Source: Atrichornis clamosus (lineage: Eukaryota > Chordata > Aves > Passeriformes > Menuridae). From it: DNA of 64,000 nt. The stretch's first letter is position 1, and each line of letters starts with the position of its first letter. The position numbers and the translations under genes were made by a program. The stretch is from NCBI GenBank assembly GCA_013400975.1, contig WBMZ01000355.1:62001-126000 (forward strand), written 5' to 3'. Below the pieces are notes generated by a model that saw only the letters and a program-made list of their open reading frames with translations, had not been told where the DNA came from and searched no databases. Shown piece by piece: positions 38,135 to 50,808 of the stretch.

Positions 38135-39420
38135 ACTGGAGGAAACTCAATGGATCATTAGTCGTCTCAACCTGCTACAGTTGCATGTCTTAACAAATGG
38201 CTGTCTGTCATACTCAAATATTCCCCATGCTACAGACCTGATGTCCTCCTCCCTGGTAATCTATCACATCATGATCTTCACCTCTCCTAAATCTAGTACA
38301 GATCTTGTTTATTATTTGTCTATTAAGTTTTGCTTCACACCCTCCCTAGGGAGCATAGGGAGCAAGCTCACTTTTCAAAGATGCTCTGCAAGGCGAGATT
38401 GTTATCAGGTGTCCATAAACTGCCCCCCACCGCCCACTTAGTCTTTGGTATTTCAGATAAATGATTTCAGATCACTCATTTATTCATTGTAGGATAGGCT
38501 TTCTAAATCTCTGATCATTTTTACAGCTTTCCCCTGAAGTCTCTCCAACTGACATGCACCCTTCTTGAAGTGAAATCTCAAAGCTTTACCTGTAAAGGAT
38601 GAAAGGAATGCTCCTACGTCTTATAACCCATCCCTCAATTTATAAAACCAAATATAGCATTTGAATGTTTCATCACAGCAGGATGTGCAAGAGACAAGAT
38701 GTTACAGCTAACAAAGTTCTAGCTACTTTTCCACAGCATTCTTTTCCCAACAGTTTTATGTTAACACTATTTAGCAGATTATGTGGTTATTTCTGCTTGC
38801 AGTTTTCCCTGCTGAATTACATCTTTGTTTTTTCAGACTACTTTCAGCGTTGAACCCTCTAAGCACATGAAGTCATCTGAGAAAAATGAGGAAGAGTTGC
38901 AGAAAAGTATGGCCTCCTCTGATAATCCTTACTCTTCAAGATTTTTCTAGATTCTTAGAAAGAGATTTCCAACTTTTTCCAATACTCTTCTGAAAGCAAA
39001 CATGACTTTATAGTCCCTTGTATCCTCTTGTTCACGTGAGTGAAGATGAGCTTCCTGCTTACTCTTTCCAATTTTTCACCTTTCCTTCTCCACACAGGTA
39101 TTCAAACCCAACCACTCGCAGCACTCAGATTTCATCAGGTAAATTACAGTGTTCTGTCATCAAGACCACCAGGACCTGTCAGTGTGTGAGTATCTAACTT
39201 CTCTAAGTGCTGCCAGACCTATTGCTTCTTTGTTTGAGGCTGAGGTCTTGTCCCTTTGTTTCTGATTTTAATCATGATAGCAACCTTATCAGAGACGACC
39301 TTTCTGTGAAAACTGATGCCAGCAAAAAGGTAGGCATTTTTCACATTTTGTCTTAAAAGCACCTACAATCTCAACATCTCTCTGTAATTGAAAAGTACAT
39401 CTCTAAAACCACAATCCTGC
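38135..39420 (-). mobile_element. Ancient CR1-like LINE remnant, minus strand
   Basis: The plus strand resembles the reverse complement of an old amniote CR1 (the type common in turtles and crocodilians). The clearest match is the stretch around 38501-38575 (CTAAATCTCTGATCATTTTT, AGTCTCTCCAACTGACATG, TTCTTGAAGTG). Weaker matches lie at 38140-38220 and at 39270-39350 (AAAACTGATGCCAGCAAAAA). Homology is patchy with gaps, so both ends are approximate and the segments might belong to more than one insertion. Confidence 0.55.
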
Positions 39421-42400
39421 ATTAGAAAGGGGGTCTGATTTGCTATGATAGTATTTAAAAGTATAATTTAAAAATAAGTTTCAGAAATTTTGGCTATGGC
39501 ATTTGTAATAATTCAAATTTAGAAATGATACATATCTGACCTACAAACTGTGGATAAGATTTACCTGTGGCCTACCTTTTACACTGAGTTTATTTTTCAA
39601 TTGCAGTATATAAAATGTAAATATGCCTACAATAAACGATTTTACTAAATTATTTGCCGTAATTTTATGTTTCCTTATTTCAGTTCTCTGTTGGAGTGGA
39701 TAATATGTCTTTCTATTATTTTCATAAGACATCCTACAAATTGTTTTGCGTAAGAAACAAAACAAACAAAAACCAAAACACAGTTTTGACAAAGAAAAGT
39801 TTATCATGTCCTTATTGGCAAATATCACTTTCCAAAATAAACATGTCAAGTGTGTCTTGAGGCTGTTGTTCTTTTAGCTTATGCAACATATCTTTTATCA
39901 TATCCTAAAGACTTTTGTGTCATTATACCATTTTTGCATGTCATGAAGCTCTAAGATCTTGCTTTTCAACTGTGTCTTCCTGTCAGCCAATAATGATAGG
40001 ACAATTTTCTTTTTCGTAAAGAATTCAAGAGCAGGTTTTTTATTTGTTCATATAAATTACTACTCAGAAGTCTAAAAACAACATTCCAGGTAATGAACAC
40101 AGAGCTTTGTGCTCTTGGAATATTTTGGATATACTATCTAGTGTTTATGGTTTCATGGAGATTCCCTCCACAGATTTAATTTGCTTTTTCAAGCTTTTGG
40201 AGTTTCATTTTTCTCTGAAATTAGCCACTAAAGATATAAGCAATTAAGCTATATCCTTGCCTTTCTCATATAATGACAGCCAGAATCTGCCCTGGAAGAG
40301 TTCACGGTAATTTTTTTCATCTACCAAGCACACCAAATGCTTAATACTGAGAAAATGGATCAACTTGCCATTGGATTAAGTGGCAGAATTTCTGACTGAA
40401 AAAATCTTAAATGAATCTCTGCAATAAAAGAAAACCAAGTGATACTCTCATAAATCAGTGGCTTTACTGCCCACTCAAAAGAAGAAGAATTGAAGAGCAG
40501 CTGTCAATGTGTCAGGGAGCACAATTCTTTGGCACAGCAAGACTATATTTTGCTTCTGTAAGAAGCTTGATCTCACTGCATCTGCAATATAGAAATCTAG
40601 GAAATACTGTAGGGAACTTTCTTTTTGCCAAATGTTTTATTTCTTTTGTTTTCCTTAAGGATAATTACAATTTTATCTAGATTTTGGAATACGAAAAGCA
40701 AACTGAGGATGACAGACCTGCAGAAAGGACTAGGGTAAAGTACTGGAAATAGCCAGATGAACGACTATTGAAATAATCACTTTGGTGTTTGGCTTCTCAC
40801 TAAGCCAGCTATTCCCTACAGATGTTGAGATGCTTCAAAGTAACTCCTTCCTTTTTTTTTTTCCCCCAATGAATGGAAATGAAAGAATAATATTGACAAT
40901 CTAGAATAGTTTTTTTTAAATAGGTTGCAGTGTAATATTTTATTTACCATATCACTTGAATCTTTTAAGCTTCAGCAAACTTTGTCTCTCCACCATGATT
41001 AGAATCTGTAACATCTTTCTCAGAAGACTTAAGGTAATGACTGTCTGCCCATGCTTAGGATAAAAGGGAAAAAAAAGACAAGAAAACAAGAAAAATGAAG
41101 AGCTACAGCTTCCCAAGCTATAAAAATTTAATTAAATACAATTTATTCTTTTAAAGGTGCTTTTTATGGCAATGCAATATTTTGCTGATGTGTGTTGTCT
41201 TCCAGACAGCAGATTTCTTGAGAAAGATCTGGACTTCTGAAAACTATTAAGAAGACAGAACTTGCTACATAGATTATTAACTGAACAATAAAAGGGTGAA
41301 AACACTCTCTGTAGTTTCATGTGACTAATTTACACATTTGACTTTATATTCAAAAAAGGATGAAGGGCTCCAAGGAAGGAAACATAAGGACTTTCAGACT
41401 ACTCAGGTGTAAATGAAAGATATTGTATCAATGAACATACGTCACACAGGAGGCTAAAGCCTTAATACATCTTCTGTTGCATCAGGATGTCACATCAGGC
41501 TCCAGCAAGACCTGCCATATAACTTTTATTATTAAAGTGGTGAAAGAACAAGCATAATCATCTCTAAAATTTACCTGAAGAATTTAAAACAAGGATCAGA
41601 TAGGTAGAGGAAAAAGGCCAAGAAAAATGCCACTCCCTAGAAAGTTCTCACCACTCCACTAAGAAACAGAAAAATGATGTTGGCCTCCTCTCTAAAGAAA
41701 GACCTTTTCTACACTCAGCCCAGTAGTTTAGCAAATTATGCCACCATCCTTCCTCATCTTTTGATTTATTGTGTATCTGGAAATAGTGATGAGACAATTA
41801 ACACTCTGCTGTACTGTCTGCTGCATCTCCTCCTTCTCTTACGCTGACCTGAAGAAAACAGCAATGGCAAAACATAATGAAAGGGATCGTCTCTAATTCT
41901 CTTTAACTCTTACACAGCACTCCAGAATGGGGAGGGAAATGATGAAATTATTCTCTGACCCAGAAATTCAAAACCTAAAGGAAAGAAGGAGTACAAAGGC
42001 ATGCAATAATGACAAAATTATGAGACTTACTGTATTACAGTTAGTCAGAAGAAAACTTTAGAATTGAAAACCAAGCTGCCCAAGATCCATAGGGAATTTT
42101 CCTCACACTTGGCATAGGCCAAAAAAAAAAAAAGCACTTAGTCTTTGGGATTTCTAAAAATTTCATAGAGAAAAAGGACACAGTGTCAAGAAGAATCCCA
42201 AAGCATACACATCACAGTTTTCCATACAAGCCTGAGACAAAAGATGATCCGAGAAACTTTTCAGCAATGCGCTGGAGATCATTACGTAACTGGGAAATCC
42301 ATTTAGGAAGCAAGTTCCTTTGAAGCATTTCCACAAGGACAGGATAAATCAAATACAGACTTTTTAAATGGTCTGCTTTATTGTCACCCAGGATGCCACA

Positions 42401-42839
42401 TGAGCCAAAACTGGAGATGCATCCATTACTTATCTAACAGCTGAGCACAGAAATTAAAAGCTCTTTCTGTATTGGTAGTGGAAGCAAACAAAGCAAAACA
42501 CATGCAACATTTTCCTCCCCTCAAATTTCCAGAAAAAAGTTACAGCGTTAAACTTGTCAAGGTGACAAGGATAGTACCAGGAGAATCTAGTAAGCCATGC
42601 TAACAGGTCTTGATTCTCAGCAAAAGCCACAGAAGTAGCTTTGACCACAGCAAAAGGACAAACACCTCATGACAGAGAATGATAAAAACCCAGGTCACAC
42701 CATTACACCATACTCCTTGCTGCCTCTACTCAGAGCCGAAGAAACTGTTTAGGCAAGTGGATAATAATACAAAATGCCCACCTAATTCAGAAAGGACAAG
42801 CACAGGAGATTTTTTCAATTGAATTTCAATAATCTAGCT

Positions 42840-42961
42840 CAAAGATGGCTGACTTTGGTCTGATGTGACAACAACTTCACACCACCATCTTCTGCCATTT
42901 AACTGCCATTGTAACAAACAAGATGACAGATTTATCTTATTTCTCCACCGAAAACAAAAAG
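42840..42961. repeat. 122-bp direct repeat, copy 1
   Basis: First copy of an intronic element that recurs 831 bases on, at 43671-43792, in the same orientation and without gaps. By hand alignment I count about 22 mismatches over 120 positions. It begins CAAAGATGGCTGACTTTGGT and includes CATTTAACTGCCATTGTAAC and ATGACAGATTTATCTT. I do not recognise the family. Confidence 0.9.
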
Positions 42962-43670
42962 CAACCAGCCAAGGCTTATTTTTCTTGAAACAAAATCTCC
43001 AGTTTGTTGGCATCTAAGCCTACCTGCACATCTACCTTTCCCTGAGCTGCTGCTTTTGCTCTATTGCAGCCACAGTTCATTAAGATGAAGTGTGTTCTGC
43101 TGAAGCTGCCTCATCAGTAAGTATTGCTGAAGCAATTTAGTAATGATCTTAATGCACAGTGCTGGATTTTTATAGCCATCTCAATTGGCTATTAAAATAC
43201 AGCACCGCACTTTGAAATTGCTACTGCACCACTTCGGAAATAGCGTGATGGAGTTGCAGAAAGCAGTGCTCATTTCAGTGGAAACCTCACTCTTTGTGAA
43301 TGATTTCTGGAAAATGATACTTAAAATCTACTATGAGATTAGATGTTCGTTTTGCATATGAACACAGACCTGCTTGGAGAGTTCTTAAGAGCTAAATGGT
43401 TTCCAGGGAAAAACAGACAAAATACGTGCATATAAAATTGCAGTCTTCCCAGTCATGTTGTTTATTTCTTTACTGCTAATGGGAAATGACAGTTAAATAC
43501 AAAAGGGGAAAATCATAGTTATCATGAAAATATAAGACTTCAAAAAAGTAATATCCGATAGCTCCTGTTTTAGGTGAGACAACCAGACAGAAGGAGAGTT
43601 TTTGAATTCCATTTAAAATTATCCTTGCTGATTTGGAAAATAATTTCTTTAATGATTGACTATTAATCTC

Positions 43671-43792
43671 CAAAGATGGCTGAATTTGGTCTGATGTGAT
43701 ACCAATTCAATTCCACTACTTCCTGTCATTTAACTGCAATTCTAACAAAAAACATGACAGATTTACCTTCTTTCTCCACTAAAGACAAAAAG
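43671..43792. repeat. 122-bp direct repeat, copy 2
   Basis: Second copy of the element at 42840-42961. It begins CAAAGATGGCTGAATTTGGT and includes CATTTAACTGCAATTCTAAC and ATGACAGATTTACCTT. Most mismatches fall in the central 20 bases. The outer blocks are near identical. Confidence 0.9.
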
Positions 43793-46640
43793 ACTGTAGC
43801 AAAAGCCTGAAATACTAGAACAGAAGAGCCACTCTGATAACAATAACTATAATTTTGTGAAATTGTATATAAGAGCTACCTTTCATCAGGAATAGAAGGA
43901 ACCACTTCACAGAATCAATGTTGGGTTTTTTTAAGAAAAACTTCATATATGGGTAGTTTATACAAATGATATTGCAAATCTGTAGTTACCAAAGGACATA
44001 GTACACTTAATATTTTATTTATACTATAGGGAAGAATGTAATAGCAGCAGTATGCAGATATCATCACTTAAATTAAAGAACATGAACCCCAATCTGTGAA
44101 ATATGAAGGTGCAGATGTAACCTACCACTTTTTGTCCATCAAGAATTGGCAACACAAATGTGTCAAAATATTGTTGGGAAACAGCAAAGGCTTTTATAGC
44201 ACTATCATGGAGCTTTCTAATTTTATGAGTTTCATGAGAATACAATTTTCATGTGATAAACTATCAGATAGTTACATATTCTTACATTAGACAATCCTAG
44301 CCTGCAGGGAAGCCATGCTTTTTAGTGATGTTAAGTTATAACTGATGGTTTTGAGTCACTATCTTAAAATTGAAAAATTATGTATTAGTGCTTGATAGAG
44401 CACTTTCTGCTAACTGGAGGAAATGCGAGTCCCTTCAAGCAAAGACATTTCACAAAAAGTGGTAATTTAGGTTCAATTGTGATGATTTTCTATTTATACC
44501 TGTAGTAAGTGACACTGTTATAGTAATATGAAGTGAATCACTTAAATCAGAGTTGAGAAGTAAAACAGTTTGTTAAATTCAGGTTTAGAAAGTTTGCCTG
44601 CTTCTTCATTTTTATACAGATCTTTCTTTTAAGTTGCCCCATTTTCCTCTGTTTTAGATAAGGATTCATAAAAAAACTCAGAGCACAGAAGAACACTGAA
44701 AAGCAGAAGTAAATTCAGAGCTGAAGAGATTGTAAGACTGAAATTCTTAACTGTAAGACCATAAGAAAAGGTTCTGTTCAAAGTGTGAAAAAACAATTTT
44801 GTTGAAAACACTTTGGACCTAACAAAACACTTCTTAAGTTCTTATCAAGAAAATATCTGCCTAACTTGCCATAAAAACCCCTATTCCCATATGCTAAAAT
44901 TTGCTATGGCATATTTAGTGTCTTATGTTGGAGAAAACAGACAACCAAAGTAGTAGAAAGGATAGCTGTAACAATAAAAAATAATAAAAAAAAAATGTAT
45001 TGTCATCAGTCTGAAGCAAGCACTTGTAATCAGTTATCAAACAGCAAGATCTGAAAGCTCTCACTGTTCTCTGAAATTGGGAAATAAATAATTGGGATTA
45101 TTTGTTTGCAAAGAGCCCCGTCTTTCATTTAAGTGCTGTAGCTATTACCTGAGATAAAAAGGTAAGTTTTGACTTTGTTTTACTAGATAAAAGTGATAAG
45201 TTTCCTCCTTTTCTTAGTGGAAGCAGCACTTGTAAAATGTTTTCTTAAAAAAACCCAACCCTTTGTTCTGCTACTCTGAATTGAACACTTTTTTTTTAAT
45301 TAGACATTTTAATATACACATAATTCTACTGTACTTTTGTGACTATTTCAGTTGTCACTGGGAGCTGAGATACTATCTATGCAACAGAACTCAAGATAGT
45401 TCCAATAAAGCCATCAATCCAAACTAAAATATGTCTATTCTTACCAAAAAAAAGCATGAACCTCTAGGAAACTACAGACAGTAATGGACTAGAGAACATT
45501 TCAGTAACAATCCAAGATAAATCTACAGGGAAAACATACCTTATACTGATGGTGAAAAATCTCTGCATTCTCTCAAGAAAATTCCATAACTTGTGTTTAA
45601 AAACACACTACTTGAACCACACTGAATCTTTTCTTACTATAGTAAGAAAGCTTCATTACCATCCACTGACTGTATTCAGTGTCATCAAGAATAAAACAAA
45701 CAGCTATGTTAGCAGGAAATTTACCACGTGCCACAGAGTCGCTTCAGCTCAGCACAAAACACAATGAAATAGAAACTCTGGAACTGGTTATGCCCAATGA
45801 CGTAGTCTAACATTTAGACAGATATATGTAACTGAAAATAAACTCACATTACACCCTTTATATTAATCCCATTTTATTTTTGAGTATCTTATTGAGATGT
45901 CTGGTTTAGGAGCTTAGTCTTTGCTGATTAAGAAGAAAATTAAGATAAGGAGGATAGCCATCCAGAGGGAGATACAGAACTGGGCTGAACAGTGCTTAAG
46001 AGATGCATTAATTTTTAATTTAGAGCACCAAAACCTAATAACATTCCAAACGGATTGAAAGTTTTGATATGGCCATAACTCTGAGAGTAAAAATACTAGA
46101 GAAATAAGTGCCTCTAAATATGTTTTGTTAAGTGCCCAAAGCAGGGTGGGCTGAACCTCATGAGAATGTGTCGCTGGCTGAATTCATCAGGAATGAACAG
46201 AACCCATGCTTACAGACAGCAAAGAAGTGACATAGCTGCTGGTCTGTCCAGAGCCTTCTCATCTAACGTGCAGTGAACAAAAGGGCAGCTCTAGTCACCA
46301 CAGCAAGATTCCAGCAGAGCTCAAACACGGTAATGATTGTTACTATTGAATCATCATGAGGGATGTGGGAAAGTAACCTTGCTTCTCTGTGACTTTATAC
46401 TCAAGCCACCAGAATATCCAGATAACAGAATTAGCTGTCCTTTATGTTGTTTATTTTTTGGATGTTTTTAAGTCTGACATTTCTCCTCTCAAGGTTCCTG
46501 GTACTCAGCTGTTCTGCTTCACATACCCTGAACTTCATTTCTGCAGTTGTGTTGTCTTTTAGATACCACATTTCCCATAGAACTGAGGTCAAAAGTTTAT
46601 TATGTGATCCAACACTGCTGTAGTTACTAGAATTCTTATT

Positions 46641-46665
46641 TTCTTCTTTTTTTTTTTTTTTCTTC
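46641..46665. repeat. Poly-T tract
   Basis: TTCTTC flanks a run of about 17 T, in otherwise unremarkable intron. Confidence 0.9.
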
Positions 46666-49600
46666 TGGTATATTATATCAGAGCTTAAGTTATCAGTTGG
46701 TAAGTAGGTAAAATATTAATGACTGCTGTGTTAACCTAAGTTTCTGATTTTCAGAAATTTTATGTAATGGTAGAAATATATTTTTCAGCTGATTAATTAA
46801 AAAACAAAATTAAAAAAAATCAAGTTTAATTTCTATAACTAATCATGCCACAGCATACTACTCAATGCTTCTGGGTTTAGGAAAAGTATATTTGTAGTGT
46901 GACAGGACAGCATGAAAATCTCAAGATCAGTGGAACTACTTCGATTTAAAATCCTCCAGTCAAATGCAGTGAAGTGGGATGGAGCACTGTAATCCCTGAT
47001 TAGTGATTGAAGTTCACAATTCACTGCCCATACACAGTTCTTTGCAGGGTCTTACAGGAAGCTAATGCACAAGTTATATTACAAAGCCAGACACCACCGA
47101 AAAACTGCTTTGTTCTGAATGCCTGCATGTTTGTTCCCCAGGAACAAATACCTCAGTGTACACAATCCATTCTCATTACTGTTAGCCTTGTTTCAATACA
47201 GAGCAAGAAAAGCATATTACTTAATGACAGGATTTTCAGCAGTGTCTAAATCCCAATGATTTTCAATAAGAAAGCTGCATTTATATTTTTCCTCTGTTAC
47301 AACTGTCAGCCACAGCAAAGATGCTGACTGCTAAAACCTGCAGTGCCCCGGGAGTGACTGAAATAAAACACCTTCTGTTGGCTACTAAATGCTTTGCAAA
47401 GCCATACAGTGAATTATGTGCCTGACTGAAGAGACATACAAGAGGCATACAAAAGACAATCTCCCAAGCACGTGAAAGAGAGGAAGATCCTGCAGTGATG
47501 ACAGTTAGCAATTACCTTCAACATACAGACTACAGATATCTGCCAATATAAGCAATCAGGTGTGGCAAACTGATGAATGATCAGCTTTAAATGCCTACAC
47601 AGCTGCAGATCAGTTTGAATCCTTGATTTTTCTATTACACAACTAATTTGTGTCTTTGTTTACCTCAAAAAATAAAGCTAAAGGGTTAGAGGGTTTAGCA
47701 CATACTTGCTAGGAGAGCCTTTTGGCAGAGCAGCAGGAACAACTGCATGAGGATCTGCATTCAGAAGGGACCTCCTGGCAGCACACAACCATGCCCTTCG
47801 CCTTGTCAAATGCCCAAAGCCATCGCTGGACAACACTTATTTAACATCTCATGTTCAAAATATATTCACCCAATTAATCAATATCTTTCATATAGTGGTT
47901 GTTAGTTAGAAAAATTAACACTTATTTAAAAAAAACCTCCTAACCTCTATGGAATAATAACTTGCAAAACTCCTCATCCTGAATATCTCAGATGAAATTA
48001 AAAGGATTTTTACATAAAAAGCCTTGCAAATTTCCTTCTTTACCAACTTCAAGTACTGAAAGATATAATCTACTACACATAGATAAGCAAGCTAGGGATC
48101 TCTGAGTTTACCTGCTATTATGGAAGGCAAGACCTGCTTTCATGTGGTAAATTCTCAAGGCAGTGAGGAATGAACTCAGTATATGCTGAGTTATATACTC
48201 ACAGAGACAGTCAGAAAAAGAACTGAAAACATATTTGCTATTCCAAGTTTGGTTTGGAACAACCTTCTTGTCTAAAAAACAGATTCACTTTTTTTATTAA
48301 TTTCGTGAGTAGGAAAGAAGGAATGGTATGGAAACTAGCACGCTGGTTTTCAGGTCCTGCTCTGGACACCAAAACATCCCAATTTGACTCTGAGGACTAA
48401 GAAAAACTGTTTATATAAATACTAAGTGGTTCTTACGTTATATAGTAATGGTGTGAAAGAGCAGTTTATACATAAATCACCTGAAATATGAGGAGATAAG
48501 CATCACAGGAGTGACTATAGTCAAGAGTCACAGGTTTTATTCTCGACTTCTGCTATGAGTTTGATGATGTCTCTCAACAAATAAGTTATTTTTCACTGAC
48601 GATTTTGAAAAAAATCAAAGGAAAAGTGCTATAGATATTAAAATGAGTATTGATAAGATTTTCATACCATCTATAAACTATTTATTTCCTTCATTTTTCT
48701 TTTTGATCTGTGGAATACAGAAAGCATAATAGAGCATGCTTCCTTACTGCCTGAATTCTGAAGGTAAAAACCCAGGCTTTTGCAGAAAACTACGCATCAA
48801 CTTTTTTTTAAATTCCATTTTCCCGTTAACGTATTTCTATAAAATTGAAGTGAAAAAATAAAAAAACCCCTTAACAATAAAATTTATTACCTATACATTT
48901 ATCTATAGTAAGCTTCATATAAAAATATAGCTACAAATCATGTTTAGAGCAGCAAGCACCAAAGCTTCTTTAGCTTGTCATAAAAGGCACATTTTTTTGT
49001 ATCCATTCTGCTTTATGAAAATAATTGTAAAAAGAAATAGTTTCAGGCATACAATCAAAACAAACATGATGCAAAACCATTATTAGATAATGATTGCCTC
49101 TCTTGACCGTTTCGACAACATAGCAAAAATTTGGTCATGGTGAATAATTTTTACTGTTTCATCACAATCAGAAAGGACATGTTAATTTTAGTTTCTTTAG
49201 CCTTAGGTTACTCAAAATGACTATCATACCACACACTCAGTTTAATTCCAAATCTTTAAAAACACTGCCTGCACTCCTACTCTGAGTTCATACACATACA
49301 AAATACCATTAGAGATGCTTTTCTATTAGAAAAGCAATCTAGCATTGTAATTGACCACAAGAATCCAGACTTTTGGGGATTTGCCATCAGATGTTTAAAT
49401 AAATCGTCCTGTTCTCCAAAAGCAGAGCATAACAAATACACTGCAGTGTCAAATAACTGAGGTGTACACAGCAGAGGCATAGTGCAACACTGAAAGCAGT
49501 GCACTATCTCTGTTGAGATTGACCACGCATAATCAACAATATGTCTTAATATATTAGAAATAAATATACTCCTTTACTGGTATATTAAAAAACCCTATGT

Positions 49601-50475
49601 AAAGCATGCTGTAATATTCACATGAGAAGACATGTAAGGGAAAACACTGAAAAAGCTACAGGTTTTTCACCGCAGATAAAACAAGGTGAATAATCTCATG
49701 TGCATAGCATATATTAAGATACATGCAAATGTCTTCATTTCATATATATACATTTATTAAAGATCTGCTTATGAAATAGCTATTATGGATCCAAAAATCT
49801 ACTGCCGTTCATTCTGTTCACACCTACTGTGAAAATCTGCATTTTCTTTGTCCAGAAATTAGATATGAAGAAAAAATCTTCTAGAAAGGAATTTGGCTTT
49901 TTGTTCTGTAACCAGAAGGTTCTGCTGGAATTGATATAGGTGATTTATATGAGTGAAGGTTTTGTGCTAGATTTACATGTAATTTTGTTGAAGGATAAAA
50001 TAAAATTCTCCTATGAATCTGGGTTAGTTGGTATTCTTGTCTTCATGTGCCAAAGATAACTCTAGAAGAAACCGTTATGAAAGTAGAAAAGGCAAGTTGG
50101 ATAACCAAAAAGCCTTCTAAAAAAGGGGAGAATTTAGAAACTGTATTCAACAGTACCTAAAATGAAAGTCAAAGGTCTCAGCAGAGGAACTTTAGAAGCA
50201 GTCTACGTGCTGCCAAGGTAAAGCATTGTATCTCTGTGTCTCTTCAGGGGGTAATGAGCCATCTCAACAGTAAACATCAAATGAGGCAAACCACAACTCC
50301 TTGAACTCCTTTATATTTCAGGACAAAAACCGTAACCATGAATTCAAGTTCTAACAGTATAAATTAACTACATTTCAGTATTTGGCAGGTCTACCAGTTA
50401 GCAAATCAACAAGGTCAGGTGCCATTTAAGCTAGAAGAGAGTTTAAAATGGACATCTTTTCATTCTCTTATCTAC

Positions 50476-50645
50476 CTTTAGGTCCTTTGAACAACTTGAT
50501 CTCTACCACGGTCTCCAGTATAGGTCTTCTTCGCCGAACGTACAACCGCACTATGGAACCAGCCTCCTTCAGGGCCTCCACGGCTTTGCTGTGTGAGACT
50601 TCTGACACGTCAACCTCATTCACTCGCAAGATGCAGTCATTGACC
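50476..50645 (-). CDS. DLG2: DLG2 coding exon: C-terminal half of PDZ1 and PDZ1-PDZ2 linker
   Basis: DLG2 is a membrane-associated guanylate-kinase-like scaffold of the postsynaptic density. Its PDZ domains bind C-terminal S/T-X-V type tails of NMDA-receptor GluN2 subunits and potassium channels. Read on the minus strand, the 170-bp exon gives 56 whole codons running from [13 protein letters not shown] to EIKLFKGPK. It covers the later PDZ1 strands, helix alphaB with its ligand-contacting His (SHSKAVEAL), the basic stretch RRRRP and the short linker to PDZ2. The acceptor is a pyrimidine-rich tract ending TAG at 50648-50646. The donor is GTAGAT starting at 50475. One base at the 5' end completes a split Arg codon (intron phase 2), and one base at the 3' end opens the Gly of the next GLGF (phase 1). 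The wording [13 protein letters not shown] and [18 protein letters not shown] fits DLG2 better than DLG1, which I recall as reading [12 protein letters not shown] here. The first half of PDZ1 lies upstream, outside the window. Confidence 0.97.
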
Positions 50646-50746
50646 CTACAACAGAAACAAAGAACCACAGACACTGAATGCTTCAGCTGTTACTTTGGAC
50701 CAGAGTTGTCAGCAGTGCTGTAAAATGAAGAATACTTCACTGGGAA

Positions 50747-50808
50747 CCACAGAATCACAGAATATGCTGAGTTGGAGGGGACCCACAAGGACCATTGAGT
50801 CCAAGTCT
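50747..50808 (-). mobile_element. Short CR1 3'-end fragment
   Basis: About 60 bp reading as the reverse complement of the CR1-X/Y-like tail: CCACAGAATCACAGAATATG, CTGAGTTGGAGGGGACCCAC and AAGGACCATTGAGTCCAA. It lies only about 100 bp upstream (in transcript sense) of the DLG2 PDZ1 exon acceptor. Confidence 0.85.

Larger units (their letters stand above)
25063..50475 (-). other. DLG2: DLG2 intron, 25413 bp, phase 1, between PDZ1 and PDZ2 exons
   Basis: Complete intron, bounded by GTAGAT at 50475 and CCAG at 25063 on the minus strand. Recognisable contents are CR1 3' ends on the plus strand at 28180-28418 and 36741-37022, an old minus-strand CR1 around 38135-39420, a perfect 16-bp hairpin at 27669-27716 and a 122-bp direct repeat at 42840 and 43671. 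There are also T-rich runs at 34360-34460 and 46641-46665. The block 29730-30720 is richer in GC than its surroundings but I cannot classify it. From 44000 to 50475 I see only AT-rich unique-looking DNA. Confidence 0.92.
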
